Shown: positions 37,484-45,284 of the stretch, piece by piece | Layout of the letters: each line of letters starts with the position of its first letter | Numbering within the stretch: position 1 is the stretch's first letter | Assembly: GCA_051884615.1 (NCBI GenBank) | Contig: JBJEVT010000016.1 | Location: 62,001 to 126,000, forward strand | From: UBA1724 sp051884615 | Lineage (GTDB): Bacteria; Verrucomicrobiota; Lentisphaeria; Oligosphaerales; Oligosphaeraceae | Reading direction: 5' to 3' | DNA length: 64,000 nucleotides | Made by a program: the position numbers and the translations under genes | The notes under the pieces: generated by a model | What the model was told of the DNA's origin: nothing | The model's input: only the letters and a program-made list of their open reading frames with translations | The model's database searches: none

Positions 37484-39697
37484 ATGGACTGTTTTATTTG
37501 CAGGGAAAGCAACTGGATGCAGGAGAAGTGCCTTGGATTTCTGCGCAATCTGCTGAAGAACCACAAGGAAAGGATTGACAACGCTGAAGTGTTCCTTCCG
37601 CTGGAGCGGAACGGCGCGGAGAAACTGCTCGCGGATCTGGTTCGCAAGAGATTCCCCAAGGATGTCATCAAAAAGATATCTTCTAATTGCGGGTGTAGGC
37701 TGGATCTGGACGATAGTAAAGCCCACGAGAATTTGTGTGCCCTGTGGAATGCGGAGAAGACGCACCATGAGCTTGTGTCCATACTTCCCTTGCTCTTCGA
37801 GAATGCCATCGCCAGCCCCTGGGGAGATAATGGCAGAGACGTGTTCCACGAAAAAATGCTGGAAGTCCAGAATACGTTGAAATTGACGGACGATGAGGTT
37901 GATGTGCTGTTGGTATCGCTGGCCATTTCCGAGAAAATCACAACTGTCCCGAGTGCCAAATGGAGTCGCCCTTCCTCACCCTGTCTTTTCATGATGTCGA
38001 AATGCCTGAACCGCAAAGAGGCCAGCATTCTTAACATGGTCTCCCCGCAAAGTCCTCTGCGCCGCTTCGAGTGCCTTGATGACGATCTGAATTTTTCCAG
38101 TGCACCTTTGAGAAGATTCCTCTGCGGGCTATCCGACGAACCGCTGGCCAGCTGCTTTTTCACCAAAGACAGTTCGGAGACGCTTCCCTGGAGCGACTTC
38201 TCCAATTTGGCGGAGAGGCACGGGAAAATCCTGAAGCGGATACTGGCCTCGGGTGACAAGCCGACGAACATCCTGCTCTACGGAGCGCCTGGCACGGGCA
38301 AGACCAGCTTTGCACGGGCCCTGGCAAAGGAGGTCGGGCGCAACTGCTACAGCATCTCCCAGAGCGTCATGGACGACAGCGGCAGGGAATGCCGGACCAG
38401 CAGCTCGCCCGCCTTCCGCTTCGGAGCGCTCCAGGTATGCGACGAGCAGATCAACCCGGCGGAGAGCATGATCATCGTGGATGAGGCTGACGAGATGCTG
38501 AGCGGCGGCACCCGCCTCGGCAGACTGTTCAGGCTGTTCGGAGGCGGCGCATCTTCCCATAGCACGGCGGACAAGGGCCTCCTCAACACGGTGCTGGACA
38601 CGATAAAGACCTCCACCATCTGGATCACCAACACGCCCGCAGAAGACTTGGACGAATCCTCCCGCCGCCGCTTCGACTACTCCATCCGCTTTGCTCCGCT
38701 GAACTGCGAGCAGAGGAAGTGCATCTGGAGAAACAACATCGCCCGACTGAAGATGGGGCGGCTGATTGGCGGAAAGCAGTTGGAGGAGTTCTCCGCGCTG
38801 TATCCAGTAAGCGCGGGCGGCATCTCCCAGACGCTGGAGAATCTGAAGAGGATGCATCCACGCAAATCCGAAGTGCCACGTCTGGTGGAGCAGCTGATGA
38901 AGCCGCACTGCGAGCTGCTGGGCGTGGAGCTGGCGAATGACAAGCTGCCCCCGTCGAAGGACTACTCGCTGGAGGGGCTGAACATACAGGGGGACGTGAA
39001 GCTGGAGCGCATCGTGGAGGCCATCCGCGCCTTCCAGCATCATAAAGGCGATAAGGATCCTGACCGTCCTCGGATGAATCTGCTGTTGTCCGGTGCGCCG
39101 GGCACAGGCAAGACCGAGTTCGTCAAATACCTGGGTGATGTGCTGAAGACGAGGGTGAATGTGATGATGGGAAGCAACCTGCTCTCCATGTGGCACGGCG
39201 AAACGGAGCAGAACATCGCCCTCGCTTTCCGGCAGGCCGAGGAGGAACATGCAATCTTGTTTCTGGACGAGATTGATGGTCTGGTCCAAAGCCGAACCAA
39301 CGCCCAGCATTCCTGGGAGGTGACGCAGGTCAACGAGTTGCTGCACCAGATGGAGAACTTCAACGGCGTGATGATTGGCGCGACCAATTTCATCCAAAAT
39401 CTGGATCAGGCCATCATGCGTCGATTCACCTTCAAGCTCCAGTTCAATTTCCTTGACGACGAGGGAAAGCGCCTCTTCTTCGAGCGAATGTTCAAGAGCA
39501 AATTGACGGATGACGAGCTGCTGCGCCTGAAGGCAATCCCCAACCTCGCGCCTGGCGACTTCCGCACCGTGCGCCAGAGCCTCTTCTACTATGGTGGCGT
39601 TGTCACCAACGCGAAGCGACTGGAGGCACTGGAGAGCGAGGCCGCCTCCAAGGAGGGCGGTGCCTTCACGCCGCACGGGAAGATAGGATTCTGCTGA
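37484..39697 (+). CDS. Two-module AAA+ ATPase (CDC48/ClpA-like layout)
   Basis: From the ATG at 37484, behind a strong AAGGAG box, the protein has 737 residues: an N-terminal region (1-250) with scattered Cys (CFIC, CGC) that I do not recognise, a first AAA module (Walker A GAPGTGKTS near 267, Walker B IIVDEADEM near 330, SSRRRFDYS), and a second (Walker A GAPGTGKTE near 536, Walker B FLDEIDGL near 592, IMRRFTFKL). The arrangement suggests a hexameric unfoldase or remodeller. No protease domain follows. It is under a textbook sigma-54 promoter next to rtcB and a sigma-54 activator, and is less GC-rich than its neighbours, which suggests transfer. Confidence 0.87.
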   Translation: MDCFICRESNWMQEKCLGFLRNLLKNHKERIDNAEVFLPLERNGAEKLLADLVRKRFPKDVIKKISSNCGCRLDLDDSKAHENLCALWNAEKTHHELVSILPLLFENAIASPWGDNGRDVFHEKMLEVQNTLKLTDDEVDVLLVSLAISEKITTVPSAKWSRPSSPCLFMMSKCLNRKEASILNMVSPQSPLRRFECLDDDLNFSSAPLRRFLCGLSDEPLASCFFTKDSSETLPWSDFSNLAERHGKILKRILASGDKPTNILLYGAPGTGKTSFARALAKEVGRNCYSISQSVMDDSGRECRTSSSPAFRFGALQVCDEQINPAESMIIVDEADEMLSGGTRLGRLFRLFGGGASSHSTADKGLLNTVLDTIKTSTIWITNTPAEDLDESSRRRFDYSIRFAPLNCEQRKCIWRNNIARLKMGRLIGGKQLEEFSALYPVSAGGISQTLENLKRMHPRKSEVPRLVEQLMKPHCELLGVELANDKLPPSKDYSLEGLNIQGDVKLERIVEAIRAFQHHKGDKDPDRPRMNLLLSGAPGTGKTEFVKYLGDVLKTRVNVMMGSNLLSMWHGETEQNIALAFRQAEEEHAILFLDEIDGLVQSRTNAQHSWEVTQVNELLHQMENFNGVMIGATNFIQNLDQAIMRRFTFKLQFNFLDDEGKRLFFERMFKSKLTDDELLRLKAIPNLAPGDFRTVRQSLFYYGGVVTNAKRLEALESEAASKEGGAFTPHGKIGFC

Positions 39698-39804
39698 AGG
39701 CTCACATCCCAATCCCGTCAATTTTGAACCGACAATGGCTTGCTAGATATCCATTGGAAATCATCCAGGCAGGTTTTCCCTCACAAACACCCCCGTCATG
39801 GGAA

Positions 39805-39821
39805 TTGGCACAGTGCGTGCT
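39805..39821 (+). promoter_or_regulatory. Second sigma-54 promoter with no full gene downstream
   Basis: TTGGCACAGTGCGTGCT keeps GG and GC at the right spacing. The next 22 bases (GCTTTGTGAtCAGTTgttGA and on) and the following CTTTTCACCAA closely match the same positions after the first sigma-54 promoter (37429-37463), so promoter and leader are duplicated. Confidence 0.78.
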
Positions 39822-39894
39822 TTGTGATCAGTTGTTGAAACCTTTTCACCAAGAGGAGAATACCCGCCAAAGATCGTTTCCGGAGAACAAGACA

Positions 39895-40047
39895 ATGAAC
39901 ACGACCATCCGTCCCATTCCCCCCACCCTTCCGTTCGAGGCGAGACACGCTCTGCGCTTTCTCGACAATCTTCTTCAATCATCCGCATCCATTGTGGACG
40001 TGGAGCGTGTTCCCTTCGCCTCCGTCCCCATCTTCGACACTGGCTGA
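39895..40047 (+). CDS. 50-residue micro-ORF behind the second sigma-54 promoter
   Basis: The ATG at 39895 has a GGAG box nine bases upstream and encodes MNTTIRPIPPTLPFEARHAL and 30 more residues before a TGA at 40045-40047. No family is recognised. It could be a genuine small protein, a leader peptide, or the remains of a longer gene. Confidence 0.4.
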   Translation: MNTTIRPIPPTLPFEARHALRFLDNLLQSSASIVDVERVPFASVPIFDTG

Positions 40048-40272
40048 AACCTCAGGAAGATTTCGTGACGCTCACTGGGGACATCGGACGAGGCAATTTC
40101 AAATGGATGATTCAGACTGGATCGTTTCCTAGACTGCAGACGTAAATTGATGGCTGCGCGAATCCGCAGTTGGTTTGACCATTGATAAATGCTGTCCTGT
40201 GTTTCGGGGAAACCGGAATCCTTGCGGTTTCGGTTTTCTTCGGGGAAAGGAGTCAACAAATCTAGTCCAGCC
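40048..40272. other. No coding signal; possible untranslated RNA
   Basis: Between the micro-ORF and the terminator I find no credible gene on either strand. Short hairpins occur (CTGCG...CGCAG near 40160; GGTTTCGG near 40220). Together with 39833-40047 this would be a transcript of about 480 nt from the second sigma-54 promoter. Confidence 0.35.
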
Positions 40273-40313
40273 AGGCCCGCCCCTGATTTCGGGGGATGAT
40301 GAGGGGCAGGCCT
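40273..40313. terminator. Strong hairpin at the convergent end of the activator gene
   Basis: AGGCC-c-GCCCCT pairs with AGGGGC-a-GGCCT with a single mismatch, overlapping the last bases of the activator gene. It can terminate the orphan + strand transcript and the minus-strand operon; there is no long T-tract. Confidence 0.55.
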
Positions 40314-41790
40314 ACATCAGATACTTCCTCACGGTGTTCCGGGAGACCCCCATCGCCTCCGAAGCCTTGGTGATGTTGTGGCTGAACTTCTCCCAGACGC
40401 GTTTGACGTGGAGGCGTGTGGCCTCCTCCAGGTCATCGGGGATGTCCGCGTTGTCCTGCGGCAGAAGAGCCGTGTTCAGTTCCTTGTGCTCGCGGATGAG
40501 TTCGGCATAGTCCGCGACGCCCAGGACGTGGGCGCGCTCCAGCAGGTTGTTCAGTTCGCGCACATTGCCTGGGAAGTCGTATGCCTGAAGCGCCTCGACT
40601 TGCGCGGACGTGAGCCTGCCACCCATGCCGTTTCGATCCCGATAGGCTTGGGCGATGATTTCGATGTCTTCCTTGTGCTCCCGCAACGGCGGGATGCGGA
40701 GCTGCACGGCACACAGACGATGGTAGAGGTCGGCGCGGAACTTGCCGTCCCGCACCATGGCGGGCAGGTCGCGGTTGGTTGCGGCGACGATGCGCACATC
40801 CACCTCGATCTCCCTCGCGTTCTCGCCGAGGCGCTGAAAGCGTCCCTCCTCAAGGACGCGCAGGAGGATGCCCTGCGCTTCAAGAGGCAGCTCTCCGATT
40901 TCGTCCAGGAAAAGCGTGCCGCCGTTGGCGGCCTCGAAGACCCCTGGCCGCATCTCGTTCGCGCCCGTGAACGCGCCTTTCTCGTATCCGAGGAAGCGGC
41001 TTTCCAGCAGATTGGGCGTCACGCTGGCGCAGCTGAAGGCGATGAACGGCTCGCCCTCCTTTCCGCGAGCGGACTTGAAGTGGATCTGCTGGGCGACCGT
41101 CTCCTTGCCCGTGCCGCTTTCGCCGAGAATCAGCACCCTTGCGTGCTCGTGCGGCGCAATAAGGTTGATCTTCTCCTGCAGCTTTTTCATTGCCGCGCTC
41201 TTCCCCACCAGCTCCCTGTGACCGTAGCGGTGATAGTGCTCGACCATGCGTCGCTCGCTTTCCGACCATTTGCTTTCGGGGTCTCCCGCCGCAATATGGC
41301 GGATGACGCGGGGATACGCCTGTTCGTCCTGGTAGTTGCGGTAGCAGTATCCGGCAGCCGTCATGAACTCCTGATACGTCTTGCCGACGGGCTTTCCTTC
41401 GTCCAGATACTCGTCAAATTCCGAATGATCCAGATGGAAATGCTCCGCTACCGCGACGGAGACGCTGCCGGAGGAGCTTATGTAGCTGTCAAGGTTTGCC
41501 CTGACCTCATCGCCCACGCACTCGGGGAAGTCGATGCCGCTGAGCCAGAGCACCTTCACCTTGCTCTTTCGCAGACGCGCAAGGGCCTTGCCAAGCCGCT
41601 CGGCATCCCCCGCCAGGGACACGCCCAGGATGGCGATTTCCGTGTAACCCGAGACATCCTCCAGATACTCGGGGAGCCTGCGCCGGCTCATTCCCAGAAT
41701 GTCGGCCTTCCCGTAATGCCGCAGGGCCAGCGCCGCCGCAACGGCGTACTCGGTGTATTTCCAGCCCGTCAGAATCAGCGTCTTTGTCAT
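40312..41790 (-). CDS. Sigma-54-dependent activator with unrecognised Rossmann-like sensor
   Basis: This 492-residue bacterial enhancer-binding protein has a full AAA+ core: Walker A GESGTGKE (223-230), the sigma-54 contact loop GAFTGA (272-277), Walker B GGTLFLDEIGE (290-300), and a C-terminal FIS-type helix-turn-helix (about 462-492). The N-terminal 165 or so residues are not a response-regulator receiver, GAF, PAS or, as far as I can tell, the CARF domain of RtcR. They show two alternating beta/alpha units (KTLILTGWKYTEYAVAAALA; EIAILGVSLAGDAERLGKAL) like a Rossmann fold. It overlaps the exonuclease gene by four bases. It probably controls the two sigma-54 promoters upstream. Confidence 0.92.
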   Translation of the reverse strand: MTKTLILTGWKYTEYAVAAALALRHYGKADILGMSRRRLPEYLEDVSGYTEIAILGVSLAGDAERLGKALARLRKSKVKVLWLSGIDFPECVGDEVRANLDSYISSSGSVSVAVAEHFHLDHSEFDEYLDEGKPVGKTYQEFMTAAGYCYRNYQDEQAYPRVIRHIAAGDPESKWSESERRMVEHYHRYGHRELVGKSAAMKKLQEKINLIAPHEHARVLILGESGTGKETVAQQIHFKSARGKEGEPFIAFSCASVTPNLLESRFLGYEKGAFTGANEMRPGVFEAANGGTLFLDEIGELPLEAQGILLRVLEEGRFQRLGENAREIEVDVRIVAATNRDLPAMVRDGKFRADLYHRLCAVQLRIPPLREHKEDIEIIAQAYRDRNGMGGRLTSAQVEALQAYDFPGNVRELNNLLERAHVLGVADYAELIREHKELNTALLPQDNADIPDDLEEATRLHVKRVWEKFSHNITKASEAMGVSRNTVRKYLM

Positions 41791-42329
41791 GGTTGTCTGC
41801 CTTCTGTGGTGAAGTGACGCAGGCATCCGGCGGGGATGCCCGTCATGGCAACAATGCGGGCGCAGGCCATCGCGTCCTCCAGTGCGTCGTGGTGCCGGAA
41901 GACGATGCCGAAGCGTTCTGCCATCGTGTCCAGAGCGTGGGAGGGCATTTCCGGGAAGAGCCTGCGGCTGATCGTGAGACTGTCGGCGTAGTCGAACTCC
42001 ACGGGGGGCTGCCCGTAGAGCGACAGGACGCTGCGCAGATGCCCCAGGTCGAATTGCGAATTATGGATGACGACACAATCCGCGGACAGCAGCATCTGCC
42101 GCAGTTCCGGCCAGATGTCCACGAACTCCGCGCAGTCGCGGACATCCCAGTAGGAAAGCCCGTGGATGCCCGTGAAGTCTGGCCTCATCCACCGATAGCC
42201 CTTGTGGGGGCAGACCAGCCATTCCCTCCGCTCCGTGACCGCGCCGTCGTCAATGATGGCGCAGCCCGCCGCGCAGATGCTGCCGCTTTTTCCGTTCGCC
42301 GTCTCGAAATCAAGTCCCGCCAGTTTCAT
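41787..42329 (-). CDS. DnaQ-type DEDDh 3'-5' exonuclease
   Basis: The 180-residue protein has the four DEDDh catalytic sites: D7 and E9 (GLDFET), D94 (HNSQFDLGHL), H147 and D152 (HHDALEDAMACARI). It resembles stand-alone exonucleases such as the DNA polymerase III epsilon domain, which can act on DNA or RNA; which one is not visible. Its stop overlaps the activator start (ATGA), so the pair is co-translated. A near-consensus sigma-54 promoter lies about 60 bp upstream. Near rtcB and a sigma-54 activator, an RNA-trimming role is possible, by inference. Confidence 0.9.
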   Translation of the reverse strand: MKLAGLDFETANGKSGSICAAGCAIIDDGAVTERREWLVCPHKGYRWMRPDFTGIHGLSYWDVRDCAEFVDIWPELRQMLLSADCVVIHNSQFDLGHLRSVLSLYGQPPVEFDYADSLTISRRLFPEMPSHALDTMAERFGIVFRHHDALEDAMACARIVAMTGIPAGCLRHFTTEGRQP

Positions 42330-42387
42330 TTGCGGTTTCTCGTGTTTTTGCCAGATCCCTTGCCTTCCCTTATTCGCCTGACGTAAA

Positions 42388-42403
42388 ACAAGCGTCGTGC
42401 CAA
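42388..42403 (-). promoter_or_regulatory. Near-consensus sigma-54 promoter of the exonuclease-activator operon
   Basis: On the minus strand TTGGCACGACGCTTGTT fits TGGCACG-N4-TTGC except that the -12 GC is GT. It lies 59 bp before the exonuclease start. If active, the activator would control its own operon. Confidence 0.55.
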
Positions 42404-42536
42404 AATCAAATTTTCACCGGTTGCTGCGTAGTATATGACAAGATTCAGGAATTTCGCGTCATCTATAGCCAAATTCTTGCCCAATCCGGTAATTTTATGA
42501 ACAGTTTTTGGCGCGCCAAGGGCAAAGCCATACGGA

Positions 42537-42597
42537 ACGCCCCGCCTTCCGCCCTCTGCATGGCCTGTGTTGAAGCGGCAGCGCCTCTGTGCCCGAC
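42537..42597. repeat. Copy of the dispersed TGTGTTGAAGCGGCAGCGCC repeat
   Basis: The core at 42567-42586 plus the preceding CCGCCTTCCGCCCTCTG matches the segment at 45285-45370. The rest of 42330-42753 has no evident gene on either strand apart from the hairpin at 42700-42733. Confidence 0.75.
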
Positions 42598-42699
42598 CTG
42601 TGTGCCGCAGATGTCTCCATGCGGGGGGCCCCTCCCCCCCGGGGGTTGCGGGCGGGCGATGTTTCCCCCATCCCTCGTCTAACGCCGGGGAAAAGACTT

Positions 42700-42733
42700 C
42701 GCCGTCTGTTGGAAAGAATTTCAACAGACGGCG
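42700..42733 (-). terminator. Perfect 12-bp hairpin downstream of the zinc-finger gene
   Basis: CGCCGTCTGTTG pairs with CAACAGACGGCG around a 10-base loop. On the minus strand it follows the stop of the zinc-finger gene by 20 bp and is succeeded by a short T-rich stretch (AAGTCTTTTCC). Confidence 0.7.
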
Positions 42734-42753
42734 TCAAGAGGGTGGAGAGGAAA

Positions 42754-43005
42754 CTACAGGGCAGGTTCATGGCGCCCTTTGTTTGTCCCTGCGGGATGTC
42801 GCGGGCAGCACTGTCCTGTGAGGTAGCGGAGGGAAGAGAACTTTGCCCCGCAGTGCTTGCAGAAATACTGAGACTTCTCCGCCCCTTCATAGAGGGCATG
42901 TTTGCCCTTGTTTGTCCCTGCGGGATGTCGCGGGCAGCACTGTCCCGTGAGAGAAGAAATGGAGAGGAACTTCTCCCCGCAGTATCGGCAATAGAAATTC
43001 GCCAT
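42754..43005 (-). CDS. Small protein made of two duplicated zinc-finger repeats
   Basis: The 83-residue protein consists of two near-identical units: FYCRYCGEKFLSISSLTG...CCPRHPAGTNKGKH and FCKHCGAKFSSLRYLTG...CCPRHPAGTNKGRH. Each has CxxC, then CC and His, the layout of a small zinc-binding module. The duplication is visible in the DNA as two copies of a 35-bp sequence (42779-42813, 42909-42943). The AAGGAG box before the ATG at 43005 is strong. Similar orphan proteins of unknown function occur in gut anaerobes; metal binding is inferred. Confidence 0.72.
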   Translation of the reverse strand: MANFYCRYCGEKFLSISSLTGQCCPRHPAGTNKGKHALYEGAEKSQYFCKHCGAKFSSLRYLTGQCCPRHPAGTNKGRHEPAL

Positions 43006-43210
43006 GGTAGGCTCCTTGTTGTTCCGTTTGGCTGAGGATTCACCCCGACATCCGCCGGAAATCCTGTTGACCAACGCAGAAGCAATGGGCATGCCAGCGA
43101 TTCCCTACCCCGCTCCCCCAGGGAGAACCCATCCCTCCCCACAAGAACCCGGCAATTTCCTGACGCCACAGGTCAAAATCAAGACGCTGCTGCGGAAACA
43201 CGGAAACCAC

Positions 43211-43365
43211 GGAAAGGACGCTGTCCATGGGACACTGCCCTTTTCCCATCCACACCCATCGCAGCCGACACGCCGAAGACACTCCCCGGAACCACCGCCG
43301 GGGGGCTGTCCCAGGGCATCTCCAACCTGGACTTCTCCGTCCCCGCCCCTGGCCCCGAGGGCGGG
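43211..43365 (+). pseudogene. Decayed copy of the 5' end of the PHP phosphatase gene
   Basis: This stretch matches 53120-53262 (the start of the PHP phosphatase gene), including the leader GGACG, the ATGGGACACTGC start, and CAGGGCATCTCCA plus TTCTCC further in. The metal-binding HTHT codons and following region are altered and the frame is not kept, so it is a dead fragment. Confidence 0.7.
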
Positions 43366-43420
43366 GGGACGCCGTTGACGCCACATCCCCCCGGAAGGAG
43401 AACGGAAATGGCTCGGAAAC

Positions 43421-43554
43421 GGGCATGGCGTCCATGGGAATTTCGAGCGTTCGTTGCCCATGAAATTGCCGTCCTTTCGATCCGTATTACGGTGAGGGCG
43501 GCAGGGTGGGGGGCGCGGGGAAACCGATTACCCCGCACGCGTGTATGCGCGCGA
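43421..43554. repeat. 134-bp repeat, copy A
   Basis: Identical, as far as I can read, to 44718-44851. It begins GGGCATGGCGTCCATGGG and ends in an alternating purine-pyrimidine tract. No gene is seen in 43366-43974 apart from this repeat and the tracts at 43625-43712. Confidence 0.88.
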
Positions 43555-43624
43555 GAGAGACGAAACGAAACGAGAAATTTGAAATTTATAGAAACAGCGT
43601 GAGCAAATCCGCCACTGGCTCAGA

Positions 43625-43712
43625 ATATGTGTATGCGCACGCGCGAGGGGGGAAAGAGAGCGACTTCCCCCCTGCCTCCTGCATAGTCCAGGCATGTGTA
43701 TGCGCATGCGCG
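43625..43712. other. Two alternating purine-pyrimidine (Z-DNA-prone) tracts
   Basis: 43625-43645 and 43692-43712 are each 21 bp of strict R-Y alternation built on GTGTATGCGC. A third tract (43534-43553) and a fourth (44832-44850) lie in the two copies of the 134-bp repeat. Such tracts can adopt left-handed DNA; the link here is only compositional. Confidence 0.6.
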
Positions 43713-43974
43713 GAGGAAAATATGGGTGGAAGATTGATAACAGAGGGGGTATTCGGTCACCTCCGGGCGGTCCCTGGGCGGCGAGGAAGTCATCATGGAT
43801 TCCCGGAGCCCGCAAGCTTCCCCGGCTGGCGATCCTTTCATCGCCGCCACAGTTCTTATCATTTGCCTCCCGTCCCCATAGGGGAGGCGGGAGGCGACGG
43901 CGCCATGGAATGGCAATAGCGTGTTCAACGGGGGGACTTCCCATCCCTCCGTGTCTTTCGGGAGGGCAAAAGAA

Positions 43975-44403
43975 TCACTCGAAGGTGAAATTGATCTTCT
44001 TCATCTCCTCTTTGCCGGCGGCATCGAATCTGTAGTAATAGATCAATTCCTGCTTATTCAAAGTCGTGGCATCAATGGCACCCTGGGGAACGGCCCAAAT
44101 GACACTAATAGGCCAGAAAAGCAGATTCAGGACGCCGTAAACAGCCTGGGCACTGTCACTGCCATTTCCCACCGCAAGGTAGAAATTGCCAAAACCGGGA
44201 AGGAGATTCAGCGCACCGGCAGCCACGGCAGAATTGGGCTTCTCGTAGTTGCCCACGGGACGGTCAATCGTGATTCCCTGCGCCTTCAGCTGGGCATAGT
44301 GCATCTTGTCCGCACGGGACATGGTGGTGCATCCCGTCAAAGAGAAGACCAGGATTAGAACCAGGGAACACGTCAAAATTTGTTGAAACAATTTTTCTTT
44401 CAT
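43975..44403 (-). CDS. Putative lipoprotein of unknown function
   Basis: The 142-residue protein starts MKEKLFQQILTCSLVLILVF and has a lipobox ending LTGC at about residue 25, so it is probably an envelope lipoprotein. A Gly/Pro-rich segment (NLLPGFGNFYLAVGNG) and a second hydrophobic helix (LNLLFWPISVIWAVPQGAI) suggest a membrane-proximal domain. It is less GC-rich than the genome, which fits its place in the accessory region. No partner genes. Confidence 0.75.
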   Translation of the reverse strand: MKEKLFQQILTCSLVLILVFSLTGCTTMSRADKMHYAQLKAQGITIDRPVGNYEKPNSAVAAGALNLLPGFGNFYLAVGNGSDSAQAVYGVLNLLFWPISVIWAVPQGAIDATTLNKQELIYYYRFDAAGKEEMKKINFTFE

Positions 44404-44456
44404 CTTACAAACTTCTCCATACAACAGACGGCTAACCTATCAGAATTCCACCCTAC

Positions 44457-44792
44457 ATGGACGGTTCTGAAGTGGCGGATACTGTAATACAAGAAATCAA
44501 ACAGAATGGGAAATTCTTTTCTTTTTTTTACAAAGAAATTGGTGCATTTCTCATCGTCATCTTCATGGGTATCCTATTCTGTGGAATACAGTTATGCTTC
44601 GTTATGAAAAAATATCTTAAGAAAAGACCTTCTGGAAATATCTCCATCGTCTCGGGAAAGGGCATAGCGACAGGCGGGCATGATTCCATGAGAGCGGCGC
44701 AGATTATGGCCAGGAATGGGCATGGCGTCCATGGGAATTTCGAGCGTTCGTTGCCCATGAAATTGCCGTCCTTTCGATCCGTATTACGGTGA
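44457..44792 (+). CDS. Doubtful small membrane-protein ORF reading into a repeat
   Basis: From the ATG at 44457 the frame has a hydrophobic helix (AFLIVIFMGILFCGIQLCF) and AT-richer codon use than the surroundings, which suggests real coding origin. The last 25 codons are inside copy B of the 134-bp repeat, so either the gene was truncated by the repeat or the ORF is spurious. Divergent to the lipoprotein gene. Confidence 0.3.
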   Translation: MDGSEVADTVIQEIKQNGKFFSFFYKEIGAFLIVIFMGILFCGIQLCFVMKKYLKKRPSGNISIVSGKGIATGGHDSMRAAQIMARNGHGVHGNFERSLPMKLPSFRSVLR

Positions 44793-44851
44793 GGGCGGCA
44801 GGGTGGGGGGCGCGGGGAAACCGATTACCCCGCACGCGTGTATGCGCGCGA
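44718..44851. repeat. 134-bp repeat, copy B
   Basis: Second copy of 43421-43554, same orientation, 1.3 kb apart, with the lipoprotein gene between the copies. Confidence 0.88.
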
Positions 44852-44989
44852 AAGACGCGCGGGGGCGGGAGACGAGAGAGGGGAGCTCACCCCGCAGGAA
44901 ATTCTCTCCCCGGGGGAATCCAAGGGCTAGATGCCCTAGAGGCTCTAGAGGGGCTTGAAATCCAGGAATCTACGGGGAGTTTGCCTACG

Positions 44990-45214
44990 AAAAAACAGGG
45001 GCGTTCCGGGACGGGCTTGCCCGGACTGGAAAGTTGGTCCCGGGAGCGCACGCGGGGAGGGACCTAAAAAAGGGGCGTTTCCGGGCGGGGTATCCCCGCC
45101 AGGAAAGTTGGTCCCGGGAGCGCACGCCGGGGAGGGGCTAAAAAAGGGGCGTTCCTGGACGGGCTTGCCTGCCAGGGAAATTGGTCCCGGGAGCGCACGC
45201 CGGGGAGGGGGTGC
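44990..45214. repeat. Three tandem 75-bp hairpin repeats
   Basis: Units at 44990-45065, 45066-45139 and 45140-45214 each begin with an A-run then GGGGCGT, contain a palindrome (for example GGCGGGGTATCCCCGCC in unit 2) and share GGTCCCGGGAGCGCACGC. The palindrome sequence differs between units while pairing is largely kept. No gene in 44852-45284. Confidence 0.85.
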
Positions 45215-45284
45215 CCGGCAGGGCATTCTCTCCCCGGAGGCGAAAACGGGAACAACAAGGCATCCGGAACCGGATGCCGGAACG

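Noticed and set aside
44990..45214. Regularly spaced repeats that could suggest a CRISPR array.
   Set aside because: Units are 75 bp, tandem, with no unique spacers of constant length and no cas genes; the variation lies in the stem of each unit.
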